Part shown: in pieces, positions 25,939-36,176 of the stretch | Layout: each line of letters opens with the position of its first letter | How positions within the stretch are numbered: position 1 is the stretch's first letter | Source of the DNA: Streptomyces sp. MspMP-M5 | GTDB taxonomy: Bacteria; Actinomycetota; Actinomycetes; Streptomycetales; Streptomycetaceae | DNA length: 64,000 nucleotides | Reading direction: 5' to 3' | Assembly (NCBI RefSeq): GCF_000373585.1 | Contig: NZ_KB891893.1 | Span: 1-64,000 of the forward strand | Position numbers and translations under genes: made by a program | Notes under the pieces: generated by a model | The model's input: only the letters and a program-made list of their open reading frames with translations | What the model was told of the DNA's origin: nothing | The model's database searches: none

Positions 25939-26870
25939 CGCTCACCGCCCGCATCCGCCGGGCGTTCGGCACCCACTGGTACGCCTGGACGATGGCCGCC
26001 CCGGTCGTCCTCGTCGTCGGTGTCATCATCGGGCTCCCCCTCGTCCGCGGCGTCTACTTCTCGCTGACCGACGCCAACGAGGCCAATGTCGAGCGCTCGA
26101 TCGGCATGAACCACATCCCCGCCACCTACCACTTCACCGGCCTGGACAACTACCGGGCGGTGCTGACCGACGGCGTCTTCTGGAGCCGCCTCGGCTGGAC
26201 CGTGATCTGGACCGTCGGCTGTGTCTCCCTCACCTTCCTCACCGGACTCGCCCTCGCCACCCTGCTCAACCGCCGCCTGCGCGGCCGCACCTGCTACCGC
26301 CTGGCGCTGATCCTGCCCTGGGCCATCCCCGCCTTCGTCTCCGTCTTCACCTGGCGGATGCTCTACAACGAGAAGAACGGCCTCCTCAACAAACTGCTGG
26401 CCGGCGGCGGTATCGACGCCGTGCCCTGGCTCAACGACCCGACGTGGGCCAAGCTCTCGGTCATCGCCGTCAACGTCTGGCTGGGCGTGCCCTTCATGCT
26501 CGTCGCGCTGCTCGGCGGGCTGCAGTCCATACCGGGCGAGCTCTACGAGGCCGCCGAGATGGACGGCGCGGGCGCCTGGCAGCGCTTCCGCCACATCACC
26601 GTGCCCGGACTGCGCGCGGTCAGCGGCACCGTGATCCTGCTCTCCACCATCTGGACGTTCAACATGTTCCCGGTGATCTTCCTGCTCACCCGGGGCGGAC
26701 CCGGCGACGCCACCGAGATCCTGGTGACCTACGCCTACCGCCTCTCCTTCGTCGACAGCCCCCGCGACTACTCCGCCTCCGCCACCTGGGGCGTGGTCAT
26801 CCTCGCCCTCCTCGCCCTCGTCGCCGTCGGCTACCGCCGGGCGCTGCGCAAGCAGGGAGAGGTGTGGTGA
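25935..26870 (+). CDS. malF: Maltodextrin ABC transporter permease
   Basis: A 311-residue permease with about six transmembrane helices, starting at GTG 25935 inside the malE stop. Helix 1 is WTMAAPVVLVVGVIIGLPLV. The ABC coupling loop is EAAEMDGAGAWQRFRHITVP, near residue 205. Together with the next gene product it forms the membrane channel for maltodextrins delivered by MalE. Its stop overlaps malG (GTGA). Confidence 0.93.
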   Translation: MTLTARIRRAFGTHWYAWTMAAPVVLVVGVIIGLPLVRGVYFSLTDANEANVERSIGMNHIPATYHFTGLDNYRAVLTDGVFWSRLGWTVIWTVGCVSLTFLTGLALATLLNRRLRGRTCYRLALILPWAIPAFVSVFTWRMLYNEKNGLLNKLLAGGGIDAVPWLNDPTWAKLSVIAVNVWLGVPFMLVALLGGLQSIPGELYEAAEMDGAGAWQRFRHITVPGLRAVSGTVILLSTIWTFNMFPVIFLLTRGGPGDATEILVTYAYRLSFVDSPRDYSASATWGVVILALLALVAVGYRRALRKQGEVW

Positions 26871-27721
26871 CCATGGCGCGCACCCGGCCCCGCCCCCGCT
26901 CCGAACGGCACTGGACGGCCTCCGTCGGACTGCACCTGGCCCTCCTGGCCGCCGCCGTCATCGCGGTCTTCCCGCCGCTGTGGCTGCTGGTGACCTCCTT
27001 CAAACCCAAGAACGACGCCTTCACCACCGGCCTCGTCACCCACTTCACCCTCGACAACTACACCCACGTCCTGACCGGCACCTCTTTCCTCACATGGTTC
27101 GGCAACTCCGTGGTCGTCGTCGGCCTGACCACCGTCATCGGCGTCCTCACCGCCGCCACCACGGGCTACGCCGTCAGCCGCTTCCGCTTCCCCGGCATGC
27201 GCCCGCTGCTGTGGATGCTGCTCGTCACCCAGATGTTCCCGGTCGCGGTGCTGATCGTCCCGCTCTACAACCTGCTCGCCTCCCTCGGCCTGCTCAACCA
27301 GCCGCTCGGCCTCGTCCTCACCTACCTGACCATCGCCGTGCCGTTCTGCGCCTGGATGATGAAGGGCTTCTTCGACACCATCCCGGTGGAGATCGACGAG
27401 GCGGGCCGGGTGGACGGCCTCAACCCCTTCGGCACCTTCTGGCGACTGGTCCTCCCGCTCGCCCGCCCCGGCCTGGCCGTCACCGGCTTCTACACCTTCG
27501 TCACGGCCTGGGCCGAGGTCGCCTACGCCTCCGCCTTCATGACCGGCGAGGAGAACCTCACCCTCGCCGGCGGTCTGCAGACCTTCGTCAACCAGTACAC
27601 CAACGACTGGGGTTCGATGACCGCCGCCGCCGTGCTCATCGCCGTACCGGCCGCGCTCGTCTTCGCCTTCGCCCAGCGCCACCTCGTCGCCGGCCTGACC
27701 GCCGGCACCACGAAGGGATGA
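26867..27721 (+). CDS. malG: Maltodextrin ABC transporter permease
   Basis: A 284-residue second permease with about six helices. The coupling loop reads EIDEAGRVDGLNPFGTFWRL. The GTG at 26867 is preferred because it overlaps the malF stop and AGGGAGAGG lies at normal distance; ATG 26873 is the alternative. Only one base separates its stop from the next gene's ATG (27723), so the glucosidase is in the same operon. Confidence 0.92.
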   Translation: MTMARTRPRPRSERHWTASVGLHLALLAAAVIAVFPPLWLLVTSFKPKNDAFTTGLVTHFTLDNYTHVLTGTSFLTWFGNSVVVVGLTTVIGVLTAATTGYAVSRFRFPGMRPLLWMLLVTQMFPVAVLIVPLYNLLASLGLLNQPLGLVLTYLTIAVPFCAWMMKGFFDTIPVEIDEAGRVDGLNPFGTFWRLVLPLARPGLAVTGFYTFVTAWAEVAYASAFMTGEENLTLAGGLQTFVNQYTNDWGSMTAAAVLIAVPAALVFAFAQRHLVAGLTAGTTKG

Positions 27722-27722
27722 C

Positions 27723-29576
27723 ATGACCCGACAGCACAGCGCCACACCCGACACCGTCCCCTCGGGCACCGCCTGGTGGCGCGACGCCGTGATCTACCAG
27801 ATCTACCCGCGCAGCTTCGCCGACGGCAACGGCGACGGCATGGGCGACCTGCCGGGCATCCGCGGCCGGCTGGGCCACCTGCGCGACCTGGGAGTGGACG
27901 CCGTCTGGCTGAGCCCCTTCTACGCCTCCCCGCAGGCCGACGCCGGCTACGACGTGGCCGACTACCGCGCCGTCGACCCGCTCTTCGGCACCCTCGCGGA
28001 CGCCGAGGCGGTCCTCCGCGAGGCCCATCACCAGGGTCTTCGCCTCATCATCGACCTCGTCCCCAACCACTGCTCCGACCAGCACGCGTGGTTCCGCCGC
28101 GCGGTGGCCGAGGGCCCCGGCTCGGTGCTGCGCGAACGTTTCCACTTCCGCAAGGGCCGCGGCGGCTGCGGCGAACTCCCGCCCAACGACTGGGAGTCCG
28201 TCTTCGGCGGCCCCGCCTGGACCCGTCTCCCCGACGGCGAGTGGTACCTCCATCTCTTCGCACCCGAACAGCCCGACTTCAACTGGGACCACCCCGCCGT
28301 CCAGGACGAGTTCCGCTCCCTCCTGCGCTTCTGGCTCGACCTGGGCGTCGACGGCTTCCGCGTGGACGTCGCCCACGGCCTGGTCAAGGCCCCCGGCCTC
28401 CCCGACATCGGCCACGGCCAACAGGCCCGCCTGATCGGCTCACAGCTCCTCCCCTTCTTCGACCAGGACGGCGTGCACGCCGTCTACCGCTCCTGGCGGG
28501 CGATCCTCGACGAGTACCCGGGGGAGCGGATCGGCGTCGCCGAAGCCTGGGCCCCCACCGTCGAGCGGCTCGCCCGCTACGTCCGCCCCGACGAACTCCA
28601 CCAGGGCTTCAACTTCCACTACCTGAACACCGCTTGGGACGCCGGCGCCCTCCGTACCGCCATCGACACCTCCCTCTCCGCCCTGGGCGCCGTCGGCGCA
28701 CCGGCCACCTGGGTCCTCTCCAACCACGACGTCGTACGTCACCGCACCCGCCTCGGCGGCGGCCTCGACCGCGCCCACGCCGCCACCCTGCTGATGCTGG
28801 CGCTGCCCGGCTCGGCCTACCTCTACCAGGGCGAGGAACTCGGCCTCCCCGAGGTCACCGACCTCCCCGACGAGCTCCGCCAGGACCCCTCCTTCTTCCG
28901 CACCAGCGGACAGGACGGGCTCCGCGACGGCTGCCGTGTCCCGCTGCCCTGGAGCGGCACGGCACCGCCGTACGGATTCGGCGCCGCAGACACCTGGCTG
29001 CCCCAGCCCGACAGTTGGGGCCCGCTCACCGTCGAGGCCCAGACCGGCGACCCGGACTCCACCCTGGAGCTCTACCGCGCCGCGCTGGCACTGCGCCGCG
29101 CCCATCCCGGCCTCGGCGCGGGGGACGCCGTCGAGTGGCTGGACACCCCTGACGGCGTGCTCGCCTTCCGCCGCCCCGGTGGCCTCCTCTGCACCGTCAA
29201 CACCACGGCGGAGGCCGTGCGGCTGCCGCTGCCGCCGGTCCGTCAACTCCTCTCGTCCCGGGCGCCGTTCGCCACGTCCGCCACGTCCGCCATGCCCGCC
29301 GGGCCCTCGGACCCGTCTGCTCCGTCCGCTGTCCCCGCATCGCCTGTCTCCGCATCGCCGTCCCCCTCCGTCTCCGTCTCCGTCTCCGTCTCCGGCCCCG
29401 GCCCCGTCTCCGACTCCGTCGCCAGCTCCGCGTCTCCCGCCGGGCCCCTGCCCGCCGTCTGTGAACTGTCCAACGCCCCGCACAGCCAGGGTGTTCCCGA
29501 AAATCGCGAACTTTCAAAAGTTCATGAAATCCTGCGCGAAATCCCGGCCGACACCACGATCTGGTGGCAGGAGTGA
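27723..29576 (+). CDS. Alpha-glucosidase, GH13 (copy 2), with an insert before its last strand
   Basis: A 617-residue paralogue of the enzyme at 22.8 kb, about 68 residues longer. Catalytic residues are intact: Asp in DGFRVDVAHGL, Glu in RIGVAEAWAPT, Asp in WVLSNHDVVRH. The extra length is a block of about 90 residues (about 517-607) inside the C-terminal beta-domain. It is rich in Ser, Pro and Ala, includes a (TCCGTC)n run near 29366-29394 coding SVSVSVS, and precedes the normal final strand (IPADTTIWWQE, matching LPGDSCSWWAI in copy 1). The 3' part of the insert contains the palindrome at 29508-29523. No signal peptide, so cytoplasmic. Fourth gene of the mal operon. Confidence 0.9.
   Translation: MTRQHSATPDTVPSGTAWWRDAVIYQIYPRSFADGNGDGMGDLPGIRGRLGHLRDLGVDAVWLSPFYASPQADAGYDVADYRAVDPLFGTLADAEAVLREAHHQGLRLIIDLVPNHCSDQHAWFRRAVAEGPGSVLRERFHFRKGRGGCGELPPNDWESVFGGPAWTRLPDGEWYLHLFAPEQPDFNWDHPAVQDEFRSLLRFWLDLGVDGFRVDVAHGLVKAPGLPDIGHGQQARLIGSQLLPFFDQDGVHAVYRSWRAILDEYPGERIGVAEAWAPTVERLARYVRPDELHQGFNFHYLNTAWDAGALRTAIDTSLSALGAVGAPATWVLSNHDVVRHRTRLGGGLDRAHAATLLMLALPGSAYLYQGEELGLPEVTDLPDELRQDPSFFRTSGQDGLRDGCRVPLPWSGTAPPYGFGAADTWLPQPDSWGPLTVEAQTGDPDSTLELYRAALALRRAHPGLGAGDAVEWLDTPDGVLAFRRPGGLLCTVNTTAEAVRLPLPPVRQLLSSRAPFATSATSAMPAGPSDPSAPSAVPASPVSASPSPSVSVSVSVSGPGPVSDSVASSASPAGPLPAVCELSNAPHSQGVPENRELSKVHEILREIPADTTIWWQE
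29508..29523. promoter_or_regulatory. Palindrome inside the glucosidase insert, possible operator for the second LacI gene
   Basis: GAACTT-TCAA-AAGTTC is a perfect 6-bp inverted repeat in a locally AT-rich stretch, about 50 bases before the second LacI start, still within the glucosidase reading frame. Position and symmetry suit a LacI-type operator. Its sequence differs from the CTTGCAG repeats. Confidence 0.5.
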
Positions 29577-30652
29577 CCCGTCCAGCCCCCCGGCCCACCC
29601 CGCGTCTCTCCGACATCGCCGCCCAGGCGCAGGTCAGCGAGGCGACGGCCAGTCGCGTCCTCAACGGCCGGGCGGGGGTGGCGGCGGGCACCCGTCAGCG
29701 GGTGCTCGCCGCGCTCGACGTCCTCGGCTACGAGCGCCCGGTCCGGCTGCGGCGGCGCAGCGCCGGCCTCGTCGGCCTGGTCATCCCGGAACTGACCAAC
29801 CCGATCTTCCCGGCCTTCGCCCAGATCATCGAGCAGTGCCTGGCCGGCCACGGCTACACCCCGGTCCTGTGCACCCAGACGCCGGGCGGCGCCACCGAGG
29901 ACGAACTCGTCGAGCAGCTGGAGGAGCGCGGCGTCACCGGCATCGTCTTCCTTTCCGGCCTGCACGCCGACACCGCCGCCGATCCCTCCCGCTACACCCG
30001 CCTGACCTCCCGCGGCGTGCCCTATGTCCTGATCAACGGCTACCACGACCGGGTCGACGCGCCCTGTGTCTCGCCCGACGACCGCGCCGCGGCCCGGATG
30101 GCCGTGCGCCACCTCGCCGAGCTGGGCCACCGGCGGATCGGACTGGCCGTCGGGCCGGCCCGCTATGTGCCCTCCCGCCGCAAGGCGGAGGGCTTCACGG
30201 CGGCCCTTCAGGAGTCGTTCGGCCTGTCGAGGGGGCAGGCCGAACGACTCGTCCGGCACACCCTGTTCAGCGTCGAGGGCGGCCACGCCGCGGCCGCCGC
30301 CCTGCTCGACGACGGCTGTACGGGCATCGTCTGCGGCAGCGACCTGATGGCGCTGGGCGTGGTGCGCGCCGCCCGGCAGCGGGGGATCGACGTCCCCGGC
30401 CGGCTCTCCGTCGTCGGCTTCGACGACTCCCCGCTGATCGCCTTCACCGCCCCGCCGCTGACCACGGTGCGGCAGCCGGTCCAGGCGATGGCGACGGCCG
30501 CGGTGGGCGCGCTGATCGAGGAGATCCAGGGAAACCCCGTCCAGCGGACCGAGTTCGTCTTCCAGCCGGAACTGGTCGTACGGGGCTCTACCGGCCCCGT
30601 GCGGGGCGTACGTGACGAACGCCGCCCGACTCCGGGACCGGCCGTGGGCTGA
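29573..30652 (+). CDS. LacI-family regulator (MalR paralogue)
   Basis: A 359-residue regulator highly similar to the MalR at 21.7 kb over its whole length: PRLSDIAAQAQVSEATASRV helix-turn-helix, shared YERPVRLRRRSAGLVGL and GFDDSPLIAFT. The recognition helix differs by Val to Ala, and several effector-core residues differ, so ligand or operator choice may have diverged. GTG 29573 overlaps the glucosidase stop (GTGA); GTG 29564 is an alternative and neither has a well-placed Shine-Dalgarno site. Fifth gene of the malEFG transcript, possibly also read from a promoter within the glucosidase gene. Confidence 0.88.
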   Translation: MTRPAPRPTPRLSDIAAQAQVSEATASRVLNGRAGVAAGTRQRVLAALDVLGYERPVRLRRRSAGLVGLVIPELTNPIFPAFAQIIEQCLAGHGYTPVLCTQTPGGATEDELVEQLEERGVTGIVFLSGLHADTAADPSRYTRLTSRGVPYVLINGYHDRVDAPCVSPDDRAAARMAVRHLAELGHRRIGLAVGPARYVPSRRKAEGFTAALQESFGLSRGQAERLVRHTLFSVEGGHAAAAALLDDGCTGIVCGSDLMALGVVRAARQRGIDVPGRLSVVGFDDSPLIAFTAPPLTTVRQPVQAMATAAVGALIEEIQGNPVQRTEFVFQPELVVRGSTGPVRGVRDERRPTPGPAVG

Positions 30653-30782
30653 TCCTCGTCGCCGCGTTCGCCACCCGCTGGGCCGTCCTCGACCGGTCCC
30701 CGGTCGGCAAGGCCGTCCGGGCCGATCTCGGACTCCCGGAGGGGTGAGTCGCCCTGGCTCGGCTCCGGCTCCGGCCTCGGTC
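30653..30782 (+). other. Gap with a possible decayed coding remnant
   Basis: A plus-strand frame through 30650-30748 reads LILVAAFATRWAVLDRSPVG and ends LGLPEG before a stop. It has natural composition but no ATG/GTG start and an upstream in-frame stop. It may be the tail of a lost gene. Confidence 0.25.
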
Positions 30783-31655
30783 TCAGGCGGCCGGGCGTCG
30801 CGCGTGGAAGAGGCCCCAGCGCAGCAGGCCGCGCCGGGTGATGTCGGCCCAGAGGGGGAGGTTGGTGAGCAGCTCGTCGAGGTAGGCCGGGCTGATGACG
30901 TCCCGCAGTTCGGCCGCGCGCCGGTGGATCTCCTCGTCGAGGCGCGCGTAGTGGGTGGTGAGGTCCGCGGTGCGGTCCTCGAAGTCGATGTCGCTGAGGC
31001 CGAGTTCGGAGAGCCGGTCCAGATAGAAGGCCGGCGTTGCAGGGTTCTCGATGCCCAGACGGGAGAACGCGGGCCGCACCGCCTCGGCGGGCGTCCCCTC
31101 GGCCAGCATGATGTCCGAGAAGACCAGGGCGCCGCCCGGTTTCAGTACGCGTACGGCCTCGCCCAGTGCGCCCTCCCGGTCCGTCACATGGCACAGGACC
31201 TCCAGCGACCAGGCGAGGTCGAACCGCTCCGCCTCGTAGGGCAGGTCGTTCAGGGAGCCGGTGGTGACCTCGATCAGTCCGTCCAGCCCGCGTTGGGCGT
31301 TGGTTGCGCGGTGGCGCTGGTTGTGCCGCTCGCTCAGGTCGAGGGCCGCGACGCGGCAGCCGAAGCGTTCGGCGAGCGCGCGGGCCGATCCGCCGTACCC
31401 GGAGCCGAGGTCGAGCGCGGTGGCGTGCGGGCCGAGCAGGTCCGCGGCCTTGTCGGCGGCGTGCTCGACGGTGCGGTGCGAGGCGTGCGCGATCGCCTCG
31501 TGGCCGTCGGCGTAGATACCGACGTGGATGTCCTCGCCGCCCCATACGGCGTCGTAGAAGACGTCGACGTCGCCGGTGTCGTAGTAGTTGCGGGTCGCGT
31601 CGTCGTGCTGGTGGTGCGGTGCGGGGCCGGTGGCGTGCTCGTGGTTGTTGATCAC
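30783..31655 (-). CDS. SAM-dependent methyltransferase, sarcosine/dimethylglycine N-methyltransferase-like
   Basis: A 290-residue class I methyltransferase. The N-terminal NYYDTGDVDVFYDAVWGGED and IHVGIY are characteristic of the sarcosine/dimethylglycine methyltransferases that make betaine. The SAM site is ATALDLGSGYGGSARALAE (motif I) with RVAALDLSERHN (motif II). If the family assignment holds, it would methylate sarcosine or dimethylglycine to glycine betaine for osmoprotection, but the glycine-methylating partner is not in the window. GTG 31655 is chosen because family similarity starts shortly after. Divergent from the pullulanase gene. Confidence 0.7.
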   Translation of the reverse strand: MINNHEHATGPAPHHQHDDATRNYYDTGDVDVFYDAVWGGEDIHVGIYADGHEAIAHASHRTVEHAADKAADLLGPHATALDLGSGYGGSARALAERFGCRVAALDLSERHNQRHRATNAQRGLDGLIEVTTGSLNDLPYEAERFDLAWSLEVLCHVTDREGALGEAVRVLKPGGALVFSDIMLAEGTPAEAVRPAFSRLGIENPATPAFYLDRLSELGLSDIDFEDRTADLTTHYARLDEEIHRRAAELRDVISPAYLDELLTNLPLWADITRRGLLRWGLFHARRPAA

Positions 31656-31845
31656 GGTGGGGGAATTCCCCGTGTCCGGCCGGGCAATTCGCCCTGGCTG
31701 CCGGATGGGTGACTTCGCGCCACCTGACGTGCCGTATGGCGATCGGTCCTCGTATGGCGGCCGGTCCGGCCGGCCGGGCGCGTAAAGACCGCCGCGCGGG
31801 CGGTCCTCCGGTCGGCCGGACCGGCTCGCCTGGGAACGTAACATC

Positions 31846-31874
31846 GTTGCAATCTCTTGCGAAAGGTCTTGCAG
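31846..31874. promoter_or_regulatory. Putative MalR operator repeats upstream of the pullulanase gene
   Basis: GTTGCAA (31846-31852), CTTGCGA (31856-31862) and CTTGCAG (31868-31874) are three direct copies of the maltose-control motif, ending 31 bases before the pullulanase ATG. This links the secreted pullulanase to the same regulator as malEFG. Confidence 0.7.
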
Positions 31875-31905
31875 TAAACCTTCCCCACGACTACAACCAG
31901 GGGCC

Positions 31906-34575
<2,670 letters not shown>

Positions 34576-34613
34576 CGCGGAGGGGAGGGAGGGGCTGACG
34601 CGGGAGGAGAGGG

Positions 34614-34669
34614 AAGCGGGTGGGGCGGGGCGGCCCGGGCGGCCCGGGAGCCGGCTACCCCACCCGCTT
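34614..34669. terminator. Terminator between pullulanase and GNAT genes
   Basis: AAGCGGGTGGGG (34614-34625) pairs with CCCCACCCGCTT (34658-34669), a perfect 12-bp stem with a long GC-rich loop. The right arm overlaps the last codons of the convergent GNAT gene. Confidence 0.55.
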
Positions 34670-35191
34670 CTCCAGCAACGTCACGGCATAGCAACTCCCC
34701 CCGTTCCCCTCCTTGAACGGCTGCTCGCCCACGACCGTGTAGCCCGCCCCCTCGTAATACGCCCGCAGCCGCGGATTGCCCGCCACACAGTCCAGCCGCG
34801 CCCAGGGCCGCCCCGACTCCGCTATGCGCTGCTCGGCGTGGGCCAGCAGCGCCCGCCCGGTCCCCGCCGGAGCGCACGAGCGGTCCACCATCAGCCGGTG
34901 CACATACCCCGCCGTCGGCGGCTGTCGCCCCCACGCCGGCTCGTCTTCCCACCACAGCTCGAAGCCGCCGACGATCCGCCCGGCCGCCTGCGCCAGCCAG
35001 ACCTCCCCCTCCTTGATCCGCAGCCGGAAGTGCTCCTCGTCCTTGCCGCCCGGCTTCCACTGATCTATGCCGCGCTCCACCATCCACCGAGCCGCCGCGT
35101 CGTACAGCCCGACCAGAACGGTCAGGTCGTCCCCCATGTCCGCCGCCCGACAGGTGATCTCGTCCACGCCCCGGCCCCTGCCGTAGCCCAT
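34655..35191 (-). CDS. GNAT-family N-acetyltransferase
   Basis: A 178-residue acetyltransferase. GNAT motifs are visible: GYVHRLMVDRSCAPAGTGRA (acetyl-CoA pyrophosphate loop region) and ARLDCVAGNPRLRAYYEGAG (last helix and strand). The substrate is unknown. ATG 35191 has GGGAGGGG just upstream on its strand and family similarity begins soon after; upstream codons are low-complexity. Stands alone, convergent with the pullulanase gene. Confidence 0.85.
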   Translation of the reverse strand: MGYGRGRGVDEITCRAADMGDDLTVLVGLYDAAARWMVERGIDQWKPGGKDEEHFRLRIKEGEVWLAQAAGRIVGGFELWWEDEPAWGRQPPTAGYVHRLMVDRSCAPAGTGRALLAHAEQRIAESGRPWARLDCVAGNPRLRAYYEGAGYTVVGEQPFKEGNGGSCYAVTLLEKRVG

Positions 35192-35359
35192 CGCCCCTCC
35201 CTCGGTCGCTCCGGCGGTCCAACGCGCCGCCACACCAACGACGTTAGATCAAGGGTCTGACAATCCGCTCCGGCCGGCCTCCGGCCCCTGCGCGCCCGCG
35301 CCGGACCCCGCCGGCTCCTGGCCCGCGTGGCGCCGCCCGCCTGCATCACGCCTCTTGCG

Positions 35360-36061
35360 TCACGCCGCCTGCGGAAGCTCCAGCAACCGCCCCACCAGAT
35401 CCGCGAACATCCCGTCCGCGGGCTCGTCGGCCAGCATCCGGCGCAGCACCTGCGCCATCCGCGCGTCGTAGGCGGCGCTGACCGCCGCCAGCGCCGCGAA
35501 GTCGTGCACCAGCTGCCGTTCCAGCTCGGCGCGCGGCACCCGCCGCCCGTCCAGCCAGAGCAGCGCGGTCGTCTCGGCGAGCGAGATCCAGGACCGGACC
35601 ACCAACTCCAGCCGGGGCGAGGGTTCCTGGGCGTCCAGGTCGAGATGGGCGAGGATCTGGGTGTAGGCGGCCTGGCGCACACCGTCGATCAGTGCGCTCG
35701 TACGGGACGAGCCGATCGCGGGGCCGCCGCGCATCAGCGCCGAGAAGCCGGGGCCGTGCTCGTCCACGAAGTCGAAGAACCGCTCCATGACGCGCAACAG
35801 GCGGGCGCCGAGGGGCCCTTCGTGCGGTTCGACGAACCGGGCGGTCAGCTCGTCCGCGGCGCGCCGCAGGGCCGCCTCGTAGAGCTGCTGCTTGCCCGGG
35901 AAGTAGTGGTAGACCAGCGGCCGCGATATGCCGGCGGCCTCGGCGATCTCGTCGATCGAGACGTCGTCGGGGGAGCGGTGGCTGAACAGGCCGAGTGCGA
36001 CGGCGATCAACTGCTCCCGTCGCTCCTCGACCCCCATCCTGCGGCGTGCCCCGGCGGTCAT
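35360..36061 (-). CDS. TetR-family transcriptional regulator
   Basis: A 233-residue regulator with a standard TetR DNA-binding domain: RREQLIAVALGLFSHRSPDD, then SIDEIAEAAGISRPLVYHYF (residues about 36-55). The effector domain is variable. It lies just downstream of a ferredoxin-reductase-like gene and a PF10118 gene on the same strand, so it probably controls that unit in response to a hydrophobic ligand. ATG 36061 is chosen; GTG 36067 is the alternative. Confidence 0.85.
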   Translation of the reverse strand: MTAGARRRMGVEERREQLIAVALGLFSHRSPDDVSIDEIAEAAGISRPLVYHYFPGKQQLYEAALRRAADELTARFVEPHEGPLGARLLRVMERFFDFVDEHGPGFSALMRGGPAIGSSRTSALIDGVRQAAYTQILAHLDLDAQEPSPRLELVVRSWISLAETTALLWLDGRRVPRAELERQLVHDFAALAAVSAAYDARMAQVLRRMLADEPADGMFADLVGRLLELPQAA

Positions 36062-36176
36062 GCGCACACCCTAACGACCGCCCGCACAACGACACCACCG
36101 CCCGAACGTCCCAGAAGATCCCCGAACGCCCCGACGGCCGGCCAACGGGGCGGGCGCCCCCGCCCCGCCCTCCGTA

